A stretch of DNA of 64,000 nucleotides from Gammaproteobacteria bacterium (GCA_023266055.1 JAHFRW010000010.1:1-64000), one strand, 5' to 3'. Shown: positions 40,560-50,182, numbered from the stretch's first letter. Notes: a model not told the origin generated them from the letters alone. A program made the numbers and translations.

Positions 40560-41342
40560 TTAACGGTTGGGCGCCTGTTCTCCACACAAACCGGGACTGT
40601 CGCACGGAGAATGGTTAATAATCTCGACCTTCGGATTACCATTGCTGAAACGTCGGAGATAGAAACCCACCCATGCCGTGTTATTGGAATAATCTTTTTC
40701 TATAAAGACCTTGTCAGGATTCGCCGTACTGACGAGATAGTAGAAACCTTCAGGCGCGCCGGTAATATCCAGTTGCTGGCCGTTCGTCGCCTGATGGTAT
40801 TGATCAACCCAGCCCGGACTAATGCCCTGGTAAGCCCCTGCGCAATCAGAATAGACTCGGTTGAGCGCGTTTGAATTACCCTCAAGCTTGTACCAGTCAA
40901 TCAGACAGAAGGTGGTTTTGAGCGAATTGCCGCCAAACACTGGGCCGCTGGGGCTGCCCTGCCGCACCTCAAACAACGCGATGCCGTCGATGTGCCAGTG
41001 ATTATGCTGCTCATGAAACGCGAACCGACTCACCACTTTCTCCTCGACGACATTCCCGTGCACGTCCAGAATTTCCTGAATGGCCTCTTGAACCTGCAAC
41101 GTATCACTGATCGGGAAGCCTGGCCGCATCCGCCATGGTCCCACGCCTGTATTTGCCACGCCGTTCGAGAACCGCAGTATTTCGCGCTGCTGCTTATTCA
41201 CAAGCTGGAGATGCAAAGGAACAACTGTGCGCAGATCCGGCAACTGGGCATTAACGTTGTCGGCCACCGCCGGTCCCGAAAAAAACAGGGGGGCGCCCAA
41301 CGCCAGGGCCAGAGCCAGTGAATAAGTCATGTGTCTTCTCAT
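40560..41342 (-). CDS. Lysyl-oxidase-like secreted copper protein (260 aa)
   Basis: Signal peptide to AVADN. The motif FHEQHNHWHIDG near residue 115 is the histidine-rich copper-binding motif of the lysyl oxidase family (animal enzymes have WxWHxCHxHYH). Surrounding segments LPDLRTVV, then FCLIDWYKLEG and GISPGWVDQYHQATNGQQLDIT with GFYYLVSTANP also match bacterial family members. The bacterial function is not settled; amine oxidation is inferred. Stands alone, with a 615-bp gap upstream. Confidence 0.85.
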   Translation of the reverse strand: MRRHMTYSLALALALGAPLFFSGPAVADNVNAQLPDLRTVVPLHLQLVNKQQREILRFSNGVANTGVGPWRMRPGFPISDTLQVQEAIQEILDVHGNVVEEKVVSRFAFHEQHNHWHIDGIALFEVRQGSPSGPVFGGNSLKTTFCLIDWYKLEGNSNALNRVYSDCAGAYQGISPGWVDQYHQATNGQQLDITGAPEGFYYLVSTANPDKVFIEKDYSNNTAWVGFYLRRFSNGNPKVEIINHSPCDSPGLCGEQAPNR

Positions 41343-41957
41343 TGCGCATTTCCTTACATTAATTTTGATGGTTCTTTACGGGGAAAATCTAATAACTTGA
41401 CATCCATTTGTGCAAGACACGGTCAATCTGTGGTTGACCCATGGCATTATGCAGCATAACGGTGCCACACCTGTTTTTCAATATGATGTATACAACAATA
41501 ATTCAACCACACCTGTCTCACGTATTCATCAGAACCACCGACCAGTGAAAGTAGCATGGCTGCAGACACACGAAACAGTGCAGGCACTTCAAGCAACGAG
41601 CCAATGAAAGAGACACCCCACATGGTCATGGCGACCAGAGCGGTAATCACAGGCGATGGAAGCCTGAGTTCGAACGATTGCATGTGAATGACCTTGATAT
41701 CTGACGTGATGTAGAAAAACACAGAATATCACCCTGCCATTAGACCTAATACCAGCCATGCACTCATGCAGCACCCCCTCCCTCACGCCAGTCTGGCACA
41801 CAACCCTTTCTCTATAAATACAATTGTTTATGCCATGACATAGTGACCTCCACAGCCCAAACCAACCCGATGCTTCACCCCACCCCACGCGCAAATAACC
41901 CTGTCGTAGAAAAGTACGGCATAATATGTGCTGAACCCGACTTGAGCGTATAGGCCC
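41343..41957. other. Long intergenic region without a recognised gene
   Basis: 615 bp between two divergent genes. Small open frames exist on both strands (e.g. 41447-41722 minus), but none has a convincing start and family. CATAATATG at about 41920 could be part of a promoter for the pentapeptide gene. No repeat recognised. Confidence 0.4.
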
Positions 41958-42278
41958 ATGATTGCAATTTATGACCGAAAAGGCTTTGATGTGTTGTTGA
42001 CGGTGCGGGCGCCTACCCTGCGGGGTGCCCGGCTGATGGGTGCGGCATTGGGCAATGCCAATATGGTGGAGTTTGATTTACGCGGGGCGGATTTGAGCGG
42101 GGCAGATTTATCGCATGCTGATTTACGGCTGGCGAATTTTCGCGGCGCCAACCTGAAAGGGGCCAATCTGACCGGCGCCGATGTTACCGGCGCCGATTTC
42201 ACTGACGCGGATGTGAGTGATACGGTGCTACAGCCTTCCAACCTGGCGGCGGTCATTGCCCAGCTTGTGGATGACTGA
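41958..42278 (+). CDS. Pentapeptide-repeat protein (106 aa)
   Basis: About eleven A(D/N)LxG-type pentapeptides run in a row from residue 20 to 90 (e.g. GADLSGADLSHADLRLANF, then GANLKGANLTGADVTGADF), predicting a right-handed quadrilateral beta-helix. A short cap precedes them. No signal peptide. Cytoplasmic pentapeptide proteins can mimic DNA (Qnr/MfpA), but this one is short and lacks loops that would support that. The stop is 8 bp from the convergent GGDEF gene end. Confidence 0.85.
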   Translation: MIAIYDRKGFDVLLTVRAPTLRGARLMGAALGNANMVEFDLRGADLSGADLSHADLRLANFRGANLKGANLTGADVTGADFTDADVSDTVLQPSNLAAVIAQLVDD

Positions 42279-42286
42279 CCGCACCC

Positions 42287-43456
42287 TCACCAGATTTCCT
42301 GCGCCATTTCTACCACATCACCCACGCTGATGACGCGGTTACGGCCACGGGCCTTGGCATCATACAAGGCACGGTCGGTATGGCCCAGCAGAACATCCCC
42401 ATTCATTTTAATGGCGTGAGGGTCGTGCTCCGGGTTAAACGTGGCAATGCCTATGGAGATGGTGACGGAAAACTGCTGGATACCCTGTTCACTGCCGGGC
42501 GCATGCCGCTGCAGGGTAAAACGATGTTCTTCAATACTGCGACGAATACGCTCGGCGATTTCCAGCGCGCCTTCGGCACCGGTCTGGGCCAGTAGCACCG
42601 AAAACTCTTCACCGCCGTAGCGTGCCAATACGTCACCCCCGCGCAATTGGGCACGAATAACGGTGGCTATTTCACGCAGCACCTGGTCGCCCATTTGATG
42701 CCCGTAGGTGTCATTGACACGTTTGAAGTGGTCAATGTCGAGCAGCAGGCACGACAGGGAACGCAGGTTACGCCGTGCGGCGGCCACCTCTTCGTTCAAA
42801 CGCTGGTCAAAGAAACGCCGGTTGTTGACGGCGGTGAGGGTGTCCGTCAATCCCTGGCGCTTGAGCCGCTCAAGGTTGACGGCGTTCTCCACGCAAATGG
42901 CAACGATGGCGGCAAAATGCTCGAGAATATCGGCGCGCATGCCCTTGACGAAGCGTTCGCGGTTATAACTACCCAGGTTAAGGCTGCCAATGAGTTTGCC
43001 GTAGCGCACCAAGGGCAGCAATGCAACGCTGGCAGGGCGGGGTAATTGTGGAAACAGTCCGGCGTGGCGATTGGGCTGAAACGGCCCAATCATGGGAAAC
43101 AGGGAGTAAGGGTGCAATGAATCCAGGCCGTCCAGGCTGCTGACAAAAATCAGCATGGGCTGGTCAGCCACCGGAATACTCTCTTCCTCAAGGGTACGCC
43201 GCACTTCATATTCAGGATCGACCAGCAGCAGTGTGACAAGATCCCACTGAAAGTTGGCGGTGTCGGGGTATAGCAGCGCCTCGATGAGCTCCCACAACGA
43301 CCCTAAACCGGCCAGACGCAGTTCCAGTGCCTGAAAGCGCCGTAATTTACGCTCATTCTGGCGGCCTTCAGCCAGTACATTATCGAGTCGTTGACGTAAC
43401 GATGCCTCTGCGCCGTGTGCGCCAATCATATCGGGCACCGCAGGTGTAGCAGACAT
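42287..43456 (-). CDS. Diguanylate cyclase with DUF484/GAF-like sensor domain (389 aa)
   Basis: The internal start MSATPAVPD at 43456 is preferred; the longer frame to 43651 overlaps the divergent gene. The N-terminal coiled coil (ASLRQRLDNVLAEGRQNERKLRR) is followed by a GAF-like DUF484 domain (SVALLPLVRYGKLIGSLNLGS). The GGDEF domain from about residue 215 reads DTLTAVNNRRFFDQRL, with LLDIDHFKRVNDTYGH and active site ARYGGEEF. RGGD five residues before GGEEF is a product-inhibition I-site. It should make c-di-GMP in response to a cytoplasmic signal. Confidence 0.88.
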   Translation of the reverse strand: MSATPAVPDMIGAHGAEASLRQRLDNVLAEGRQNERKLRRFQALELRLAGLGSLWELIEALLYPDTANFQWDLVTLLLVDPEYEVRRTLEEESIPVADQPMLIFVSSLDGLDSLHPYSLFPMIGPFQPNRHAGLFPQLPRPASVALLPLVRYGKLIGSLNLGSYNRERFVKGMRADILEHFAAIVAICVENAVNLERLKRQGLTDTLTAVNNRRFFDQRLNEEVAAARRNLRSLSCLLLDIDHFKRVNDTYGHQMGDQVLREIATVIRAQLRGGDVLARYGGEEFSVLLAQTGAEGALEIAERIRRSIEEHRFTLQRHAPGSEQGIQQFSVTISIGIATFNPEHDPHAIKMNGDVLLGHTDRALYDAKARGRNRVISVGDVVEMAQEIW

Positions 43457-43601
43457 TTCGGCACGGCGGATGCTGAAGCCATCGGCCGGATCATCAGTGT
43501 GGCGGTTTTCCACCCTCCCCCTCCGTAACGGTTTGGCTGACGCTGTAATAGTGGCAGGTTGGTCATGGCCACGCAAGCCAGGCGCGCCTTTATCACCTAT
43601 A

Positions 43602-45194
43602 ATGTCCACCATGAACATCAATCCACACACGGCATCACCCTCTGCTGGCATTCTGCCCTATTTGTTATTAGCTGCGATAAGTCTAGGTTTTTTCTATAAT
43701 ATTCACGCGATTCCGCTGTTTGATGTCGATGAAGGTGCGTTCAGCGAAGCCACCCGCGAAATGCTGGTGCGTGGTGATTTCATTTCAACCTACCTGAATG
43801 GCGTGCCACGTTACGACAAGCCGATTTTGATTTACTGGCTACAAGCGGCCAGTGTAACGCTGTTCGGTATTAACGAATTTGCACTGCGTCTGCCGTCGGC
43901 ACTGGCCGCCACCGCATGGGTTCTGGCGATATTCTTTTTTGTCAAAACACTGCGCGATGGCAAAACCGCTTTTTACGCGGCCATCATGATGGCGACGGCG
44001 CTGGAAATATCGATAATGGGCAAAACCGCCACTGCCGATGCGCTGTTAAATCTGTGGATTACCTCGTCCATGCTGGTGGGTTATCTGTTCTTTCATACCC
44101 AACGGCAAAAATACCTCTACTGGATGTTTTTTTTCATTGGCCTGGGCTTTCTCACCAAAGGCCCGGTGGCGGTCATGATTCCATTGGCGGTGAGTTTTTT
44201 GTTTTTTGCCATCAAACGTGAATTCAAATTATGGCTGCGTGCGGTGTTCAACCCCATTGGCCTGATTATTTTTCTGGCGGTTGCCATGCCCTGGTATGTC
44301 GCGCAATACCTGAAGGAAGGCGATGCGTTTATCCAGGGGTTCTTTTTCAAGCATAATATTGACCGCTTTCAAGGCGCCATGGAGCAGCATGACGGCAGCA
44401 TTTTTTATTATGTGCCGGTCGTGCTGCTGGGCTTGTTGCCATATACCACGGTGTTACTGGGTACGTTGCTGCGCATCAAAACCATCATCAAGGACGATTT
44501 ACAGTTATTCCTGCTGCTGTGGTTTGGTTTTGTATTTTTGTTTTTTTCGCTGTCCGGCACCAAATTGCCGCATTATGTAGTGTATGGTTTCGCACCATTG
44601 ATCATATTAATGGCGTTGCACTTGATGAATACGCTGCCAGACCGGCGCCCACCGGGCATGCGCGCAAGAATCGGGCTGTTTCTGCCGCCACTGCTGTTTT
44701 TTGCGACCTTGCTGTTTTTACCCAATATTGTCGGCTATGCCTTGCCTCAAATCCGTGATGACTTCATGAAGCTGGCGCTCGCCGACTACCAAACCCTGTT
44801 CACACCGGCATACCGGATTTTTTTCGGTGTTGCGGTATTGTTAACCCTGTATTTCATGGTTGAGAACCGGCTGGAATCCTCCCGCAAGCTGCTTTTGAGC
44901 GGCCTGGTCACAGCGTTTGCCGTATCGAATTTTTTAATTCCTGTCGTTGCACACGTTCAACAAACGCCCATAAAAGAAGCCGCGCTGATTGCGAAGCAGC
45001 ACGATTATACCGTGGTCATGTGGCGCCTGAGTATGCCGAGTTTTAGCGTATATAGCGAGCGTCTGGTGGAAAAACGCGACCCGCGCACGAATGATATTGT
45101 CATCACCAAAAGCATTTACCTGGCTACGCTCAGAAATACTGAAATCATCTATGAGAAAAATGGCATCGTACTCGCCAAAGTAGGAGCGCAATGA
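43602..45194 (+). CDS. ArnT-like membrane glycosyltransferase, PMT_2 family (530 aa)
   Basis: About twelve transmembrane helices. The first periplasmic loop has FDVDEGAFSEATREML with the conserved Asp-Glu (DE) of the GT-C fold. YDKPILIYWLQAASVTLFGINEF and LTKGPVAVMIPLAV are also landmarks of ArnT/PMT_2 proteins, which move a sugar from a polyprenyl phosphate to lipid A or protein. The start at 43602 (or 43611) is chosen because the longer frame overlaps the divergent cyclase start. It overlaps the next gene by 4 bp. Acceptor unknown. Confidence 0.85.
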   Translation: MSTMNINPHTASPSAGILPYLLLAAISLGFFYNIHAIPLFDVDEGAFSEATREMLVRGDFISTYLNGVPRYDKPILIYWLQAASVTLFGINEFALRLPSALAATAWVLAIFFFVKTLRDGKTAFYAAIMMATALEISIMGKTATADALLNLWITSSMLVGYLFFHTQRQKYLYWMFFFIGLGFLTKGPVAVMIPLAVSFLFFAIKREFKLWLRAVFNPIGLIIFLAVAMPWYVAQYLKEGDAFIQGFFFKHNIDRFQGAMEQHDGSIFYYVPVVLLGLLPYTTVLLGTLLRIKTIIKDDLQLFLLLWFGFVFLFFSLSGTKLPHYVVYGFAPLIILMALHLMNTLPDRRPPGMRARIGLFLPPLLFFATLLFLPNIVGYALPQIRDDFMKLALADYQTLFTPAYRIFFGVAVLLTLYFMVENRLESSRKLLLSGLVTAFAVSNFLIPVVAHVQQTPIKEAALIAKQHDYTVVMWRLSMPSFSVYSERLVEKRDPRTNDIVITKSIYLATLRNTEIIYEKNGIVLAKVGAQ

Positions 45195-46177
45195 CACCTG
45201 CCCGGTTTTTTCAGGTAACCGTTGTGGTAATGGCCTCACTATTGTCAGGCGCCTGTGCTGGCCCCTCCACCCTTGTCACAGGCTCAACACCCGTGGCGTA
45301 TGTGGCAAAAAATGACGGCAGCCTGTTTGCGCGCCATGCGCCGATGATAGTGCCGCAGAATCAATTCAAAACCCACAATCAAATTGGCCGGCCTACCGTG
45401 GATTATGATGTGCAGGATCAGGAAGAAACCCTGTACATTGACTCCACCTCACCGGTCTTTTACGCTCAGCAACAACCCTTCCAGACCAGCAAGGGTCAAT
45501 ACACCAATCTGATTTACCGCGTGCATTTTACGGAAGTGCCGTTTCAGCTTTTTCCCTTCAATCTTACCGCCGGAAAAAATGGCGGTCTGCTGATCGTGGT
45601 AACGCTCAATCACACCGAACAACCGGTGTTGATCACAACCGTACATACGTGTGGCTGTTATGTCGCCATCATACCGACGGCATTTCTACCGGCACAGGAT
45701 TATCCCGCAACATGGGACACCACACATTCCCAAAATATTTATGGCGAACGCCTGCCATCACAACTCACCTACCCGGCAAACCCTGACACACACTATCGAC
45801 CCGTAATATTCCTGCGTGACGGCACACACCGTGTAATGGATGTAACGATAGACACTGCAGAGGCCTATCATGCCGTGATTACGCCTGTCGAACCGGCTGA
45901 AACATTAAAAAACCTGCCATTGGATATCAATACTACCACCTCGTTTTACGCAACCGAGGGAATACGCAAAGGCTATGTCAAAAGGTCATTCAAACCCTTT
46001 GAACTGGCCTTGATGAGTTGGTGGGTACTCGATCCTTTCGTGGGCGTCGATAAGGAATTCAGCACTGATCCGAATAGCGGACCGGTATTTTACACCAGCC
46101 TCGCGCCCTGGAACCGCCAGGACTCAGACATGCGAAACTTCGCAAACTTCCTGACATTTTGGGGATGGCGGTTGTAG
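45191..46177 (+). CDS. Lipoprotein of unknown function coupled to the ArnT-like gene (328 aa)
   Basis: Signal with lipobox ASLLSGAC (Cys near residue 22). The mature protein has a TVHTCGCY pair of cysteines near residue 155 and a hydrophobic segment near the C-terminus (FELALMSWWVLDPFVG). ATGA overlap with the glycosyltransferase indicates co-translation, so it may assist or receive the transferred sugar. Family not recognised. Confidence 0.72.
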   Translation: MTPARFFQVTVVVMASLLSGACAGPSTLVTGSTPVAYVAKNDGSLFARHAPMIVPQNQFKTHNQIGRPTVDYDVQDQEETLYIDSTSPVFYAQQQPFQTSKGQYTNLIYRVHFTEVPFQLFPFNLTAGKNGGLLIVVTLNHTEQPVLITTVHTCGCYVAIIPTAFLPAQDYPATWDTTHSQNIYGERLPSQLTYPANPDTHYRPVIFLRDGTHRVMDVTIDTAEAYHAVITPVEPAETLKNLPLDINTTTSFYATEGIRKGYVKRSFKPFELALMSWWVLDPFVGVDKEFSTDPNSGPVFYTSLAPWNRQDSDMRNFANFLTFWGWRL

Positions 46178-46221
46178 TGACCACTCTTCATATCAACCAT
46201 GTCACCCATGATGGGCCATTG

Positions 46222-46776
46222 TCATTTTCCAAACTGAAGCGCGTCGACTTTTTTGCGTAACTGCGCCGCCTCAGCGAACATTTCCAGTACGTCATACTCT
46301 TCTGCGTACTTGTTGAAAATGATACCCACCGTCTTTTTTTCATCACCCGAAAAGTTATCAGACAACGCCATGAGCCTGACAACCATGGGCCAGGCTTCAG
46401 CGAATCGTTGCTGTTCAGCGGCAACGATAGACAACTCGGCCAAGCGTCGGCCAATCTTGCTCTGATCCGGAACAGGCAGTGACTCCTGTATTTTCAGGGA
46501 TGCCTTATAATATTCTTCGACTTCAGAATACTTCCCAAGCTGTTTCTTGATTCTGCCCAGATTGTAAAGCGTCTGGGACTCCAGAACCGGCCCAAGATTA
46601 CCCATGCGCACATTTATCCATGCGCGACGACAGGCATCTTCTGCAACATTCAGCTGACCGCCATGCTCGGCATCGGTGCATGCCTGCGCATAGCGGTCCA
46701 TCGTTACGCGATTCAGTGGATTCGCGCACCCTGCAACCAGAACTCCCACAGCCACGCCAAAAATCAAGGTTTTCAT
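46222..46776 (-). CDS. Small TPR-like lipoprotein (184 aa)
   Basis: ATG at 46776 with GGAGGAAAT directly upstream; the longer frame to 46836 is rejected. MKTLIFGVAVGVLVAGC is a lipobox signal. The mature part is helical with TPR-like units (ESQTLYNLGRIKKQLGKYSEVEEYYKASL; EQQRFAEAWPMVVRLMAL). Downstream of the rhombotarget-like lipoprotein on the same strand, 57 bp apart. Function unknown. Confidence 0.75.
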   Translation of the reverse strand: MKTLIFGVAVGVLVAGCANPLNRVTMDRYAQACTDAEHGGQLNVAEDACRRAWINVRMGNLGPVLESQTLYNLGRIKKQLGKYSEVEEYYKASLKIQESLPVPDQSKIGRRLAELSIVAAEQQRFAEAWPMVVRLMALSDNFSGDEKKTVGIIFNKYAEEYDVLEMFAEAAQLRKKVDALQFGK

Positions 46777-46832
46777 TATTTCCTCCAGAATATGACACTC
46801 AAAAAGCGGGCAACCACATTGACCGATCCGGC

Positions 46833-47729
46833 TCAACTTTTACGTCTTGCCCGTACCCACCACAGGCATGCAATCGCCAGGGACAGGCTCCATATATCCA
46901 TGCTCCCACCACCACCCAGCTTGAAATTATCAACCCTGTTCCAGTTGTCATCCTTGCCCCCCTCTTTTGTCACCGTGGTGGTGTGCTCCGCCGTTACCAC
47001 AGACATGGAAACGGCCTGTGAAAGATCATAGTTATCAAACCGGCTTAACGTTTTGGAAAGTTGCTCACCAAAATTCTGCGTCGCCGCAAGCAAACCATGA
47101 GTGGACTCCTGCGCCCGTGCACCATTCAGGCCGTAGCTTGTTGAATGAGTGGTGCGTCGATCATTACCACTCTGCCTGAAGATCAGGGCATTACTTTCAA
47201 TATGAATGACTTTTCCATCGATATGCGTCGAGGTCACCGTCTTGGCGGAGGGTACCAGAAAAGCACCGACGATGGTCGCATCGGCAAGGCCACCGGGGCC
47301 GCTTTGCTGGTCACTTTGATCCTGCTCATAGGACAACAGAATTACAATCTCCGCATCGTACATTGACCGAATCTGACTCAGGGAAATTTTGGCATTAACA
47401 TCCTCCAGCGCCACGACAGATACCGACCTTATGTACTTCGGATTTGCGAGGAGCTGTTGCTTGAGCAGATCGGCGGCTTGCCGCAACATTGTTTTGGGTA
47501 TGTTGTGATTTTTATCAGGCACAAACGCAATGGCAACCGACGCAGGAAATGCCAACGATGCTTTTTCAGTTACTTGCCTTGAATCCTTTACCGGCTCAAT
47601 GATCGTAGCCAGTGGTTGAGACGAGGTGTTGCGCGTCGCGTATTGGGCACAGCCAGAAAGGGTGGCACTGGCCATTATAACCAACGACACCATACCGAGA
47701 GAAAGACGTTTTAAAGTAGACATGACCAT
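46833..47729 (-). CDS. Rhombotarget-type lipoprotein with GlyGly-CTERM tail (298 aa)
   Basis: An N-terminal lipobox (MASATLSGC) plus a C-terminal sorting tail (GGGGSMDIWSLSLAIACLWWVRARRKS in outline): Gly-rich motif, hydrophobic helix, basic end. That tail is the GlyGly-CTERM signal processed by rhombosortase. A protein with both signals matches the rhombotarget lipoprotein family as remembered. The middle contains VAIAFVPDKNH and AEIVILLSYEQDQ. The function of the family is unknown. The rhombosortase gene itself is not in this window. The in-frame ATG at 47723 (MSTLKR) is an alternative start. Confidence 0.78.
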   Translation of the reverse strand: MVMSTLKRLSLGMVSLVIMASATLSGCAQYATRNTSSQPLATIIEPVKDSRQVTEKASLAFPASVAIAFVPDKNHNIPKTMLRQAADLLKQQLLANPKYIRSVSVVALEDVNAKISLSQIRSMYDAEIVILLSYEQDQSDQQSGPGGLADATIVGAFLVPSAKTVTSTHIDGKVIHIESNALIFRQSGNDRRTTHSTSYGLNGARAQESTHGLLAATQNFGEQLSKTLSRFDNYDLSQAVSMSVVTAEHTTTVTKEGGKDDNWNRVDNFKLGGGGSMDIWSLSLAIACLWWVRARRKS

Positions 47730-47782
47730 GACCCCTGTTAGTGAATGACTGGGGTCATCTTAGCCATGAGGACAAATATAAA

Positions 47783-47839
47783 TAAACTTTATTGTCAATA
47801 GTTTATGTTTATTATCATTATGGTATATTATTAATATAC
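47783..47839. promoter_or_regulatory. Candidate operator: two inverted repeats between divergent genes
   Basis: GTATATTA-T-TAATATAC at 47823-47839 is a perfect 17-bp palindrome. TAAACT-N11-AGTTTA lies at 47783-47805. Both sit between the divergent rhombotarget lipoprotein and XRE-type regulator genes, the usual place for an autoregulatory operator. Confidence 0.55.
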
Positions 47840-47865
47840 TATTTGTCGTCTACAGAGGATGACCC

Positions 47866-48612
47866 ATGACCCAGACTGCGGCGGTCATCGACACACTGAA
47901 ACACGCCCTGAAAAGCCACGGACTGACTTACGCTGACGTGGCACGCGAGCTGCGCATGAGCGAGGCCAATATCAAACGCATGTTTGCCTCCCGACGTTTT
48001 ACGCTGATGCGACTGGAGGATATTTGTCGCCTCATGCACATGGAGTTAATTGACCTGATCAATCTCCATGAGGAATCGCGTCAGCGCATTACCCGCCTCA
48101 GCCTGGAACAGGAGGAAGAATTGATACGTGATGCCAGACTTTTGTTTGTCGCCGTCAGCGTACGCAACCGATTGAGCTTCAGTGATATCATCACCCACTA
48201 CACAATATCCAGAACGGAATGCATACGCTATCTCGCCAAACTTGACCGGCTCAAAATCATCGACTTATTACCGGACAATCGCATCAAGCTGCGTATTGAC
48301 GAAAATTTCCGCTGGCTACCCAACGGCCCTATCGAACGTTTTTTTGAAACACAGATTCAAAACCAGTTTCTGAAATCGGATTTCACTTATGCGCTTGCGC
48401 AGCGCTTGTTTCAATTTGGCCTGTTAAGCGATGCCTCCATTCAGATCATGCTTAACAAGACAGAATCCCTGGCCAAGGATTTTATGGATTTACACCGCCA
48501 GGATGCGGGTTTACCCTTGGCGCAGCGGCATAATATGGGCATGATGCTGGCGCTACGCCCCTGGGAGCTGGGCGTGTTTCAGCCCTTGCGACGACATTCC
48601 GACGATATCTAA
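47866..48612 (+). CDS. XRE-type (Cro/CI HTH) regulator with C-terminal sensing region (248 aa)
   Basis: A helix-turn-helix near residues 18-60 (GLTYADVARELRMSEANIKRMFASRRFTLMRLEDICRLM) is followed by about 170 residues of mixed helix with a possible winged-helix segment (LSFSDIITHYTISRTECIRYLAKLDRLKIIDLL). No membrane segment. It is divergent from the rhombotarget-like lipoprotein and probably controls it and itself. Ligand unknown. AGAGGATGACC precedes the ATG. Confidence 0.85.
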   Translation: MTQTAAVIDTLKHALKSHGLTYADVARELRMSEANIKRMFASRRFTLMRLEDICRLMHMELIDLINLHEESRQRITRLSLEQEEELIRDARLLFVAVSVRNRLSFSDIITHYTISRTECIRYLAKLDRLKIIDLLPDNRIKLRIDENFRWLPNGPIERFFETQIQNQFLKSDFTYALAQRLFQFGLLSDASIQIMLNKTESLAKDFMDLHRQDAGLPLAQRHNMGMMLALRPWELGVFQPLRRHSDDI

Positions 48613-48633
48613 CGCACCGCGCACACGACACTG

Positions 48634-49230
48634 ATGACCATGCCAATTGATACCCACCTGATTACCCGAAGATCCATTGCCGAACAGATAGAAGAACTGG
48701 GGCAATTTCGCATCGCCATATTCAGGGATTGGCCCTATCTCTACGATGGCAACATGCCGTATGAGCGCGACTACCTGTCTCGCTATGCCAGGTGCGAGAG
48801 CAGCTTTGTGCTTGTGGGACGCGATGCTCATGGCATCAGGTATGCGTGTACCGCCATTCCTCTCAAGCACGAGCTTCCACAATTTCAGCAATCTTTTCTG
48901 GAACGTCAGATCCCTGTTGATAATAAATTTTATCTGGGAGAGATCATGGTACGGCGGGAACTACGCGGCCAGGGTATGGGCAGGCTTTTGATGAACAAGG
49001 CGCTGTCAACCATCGCTGAACTCAATCACCCCTCTGCCGAGGTAGTGCTTGCTACAGTAATTCGCCCCTCAACACATCCGCTTAAACCCGCTGATTATAA
49101 TGCCAGTGATCATCTCTGGACAAAATCGGGATTTGCACGAAGGGATGATCTTGTTATGACGCTTGACTGGAAAGATATTGACCAGGAGCGGGAAACTACT
49201 AAAGAGATGGTCTATTGGCTTAGAAAATAA
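48634..49230 (+). CDS. GNAT-family N-acetyltransferase (198 aa)
   Basis: Motif A, YLGEIMVRRELRGQGMGRLLM, carries the RxxGxG/A acetyl-CoA pyrophosphate loop near residue 115, followed by the helix LMNKALSTIAE. The N-terminal part resembles amino-acid or antibiotic acetyltransferases, but the substrate is not evident. It starts 21 bp after the regulator stop on the same strand, so the two are probably co-transcribed. Confidence 0.82.
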   Translation: MTMPIDTHLITRRSIAEQIEELGQFRIAIFRDWPYLYDGNMPYERDYLSRYARCESSFVLVGRDAHGIRYACTAIPLKHELPQFQQSFLERQIPVDNKFYLGEIMVRRELRGQGMGRLLMNKALSTIAELNHPSAEVVLATVIRPSTHPLKPADYNASDHLWTKSGFARRDDLVMTLDWKDIDQERETTKEMVYWLRK

Positions 49231-49242
49231 CTGCCCACCTTG

Positions 49243-50160
49243 TTACGCGCCTGTCCCTTGAGCATGATTCACACGTTCACTCAAATGTTGTTTGGCCCAG
49301 GCAATAAATGTTCGGGTACGGGCGGAAAGACGCCGGGATGGGGAATAGACCAGCGCGACCGGCAATGGCGCAGGCTCGTAGTTATCCAGAATAATCCGGA
49401 GCTGCCCGGTGGCAACCAGACTCTGAATTTGATATGACAGAAACAGGCTCGCGCCCAAACCATCCAGACAACCCGCAATGGCAGCATCACCATGATTGGT
49501 GGCAAGGCGAATATGGGCAAGCGCTACTTCCTGGTGGTGGGGCGAAGTGCCAAAGGTGATGTGGTTCGTCGGCATTAAACCATGCAGCTGAATAAATGGA
49601 ATGTCGGCGATATCGTCGGGCTTTTCGATTTTTGCATGTGCGTCAAGAAATGCCGGTGTTGCGCAGACACATCGACGGACGCTACCGACAGGGGTGACGA
49701 CCAGATCCATATTGCTCACCGCCCCTATTCTGACCGCAAGATCAATACCCTCTTCAATCAGATCAACCACGCGGTCTACCAATAACAACTTTACCGAGAT
49801 TTTTGGGTATTGCACAAGAAAGGCATTCACAACCGGGCTGACGTGCAGCCGCCCGAACAGTACTGGCGCGGTCACGACCAGCGTGCCTGTCGGTTCTGTG
49901 CGGCGGTCACGCAATATGTCCTCCAGCTCCGAGAGCTCGCCCAGTATGCGGCGACATGCTTCCACATAAAGCGCGCCTTCTTCCGTGATATGTACACGCC
50001 GCGTGGTACGATCAAAGAGACGCACTCCGAGAGAGTCCTCGGTGGCCGCAAGTACTCGCACTACGGTTGGCAGCGAGGTATCCAGATGGTTGGCGGCAGC
50101 GGTCAGGCTGCCATTTTCTGCAATGGCAAGCACAACCCGCATGTGTTGAAGGGTGTTCAT
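49243..50160 (-). CDS. LysR-family transcriptional regulator (305 aa)
   Basis: N-terminal wHTH: MRVVLAIAENGSLTAAANHL, then TSLPTVVRVLAATEDSLGVRLFDRTTRRVHITEEG. The substrate-binding domain runs from about residue 90 (LVVTAPVLFGRLHVSPVV). Close in style to the broad subgroup of LysR proteins beside small redox/pirin operons. Divergent from the DsrE-like gene, with a 34-bp palindromic site between them. Confidence 0.9.
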   Translation of the reverse strand: MNTLQHMRVVLAIAENGSLTAAANHLDTSLPTVVRVLAATEDSLGVRLFDRTTRRVHITEEGALYVEACRRILGELSELEDILRDRRTEPTGTLVVTAPVLFGRLHVSPVVNAFLVQYPKISVKLLLVDRVVDLIEEGIDLAVRIGAVSNMDLVVTPVGSVRRCVCATPAFLDAHAKIEKPDDIADIPFIQLHGLMPTNHITFGTSPHHQEVALAHIRLATNHGDAAIAGCLDGLGASLFLSYQIQSLVATGQLRIILDNYEPAPLPVALVYSPSRRLSARTRTFIAWAKQHLSERVNHAQGTGA

Positions 50161-50182
50161 GGCTCATATTAGTCCGTATTTT

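Noticed and set aside
41447-41722. 91-codon minus-strand frame in the 615-bp gap before the pentapeptide gene
   Set aside because: No ribosome site, no family resemblance, and an overlapping competing frame at 41589-41894.
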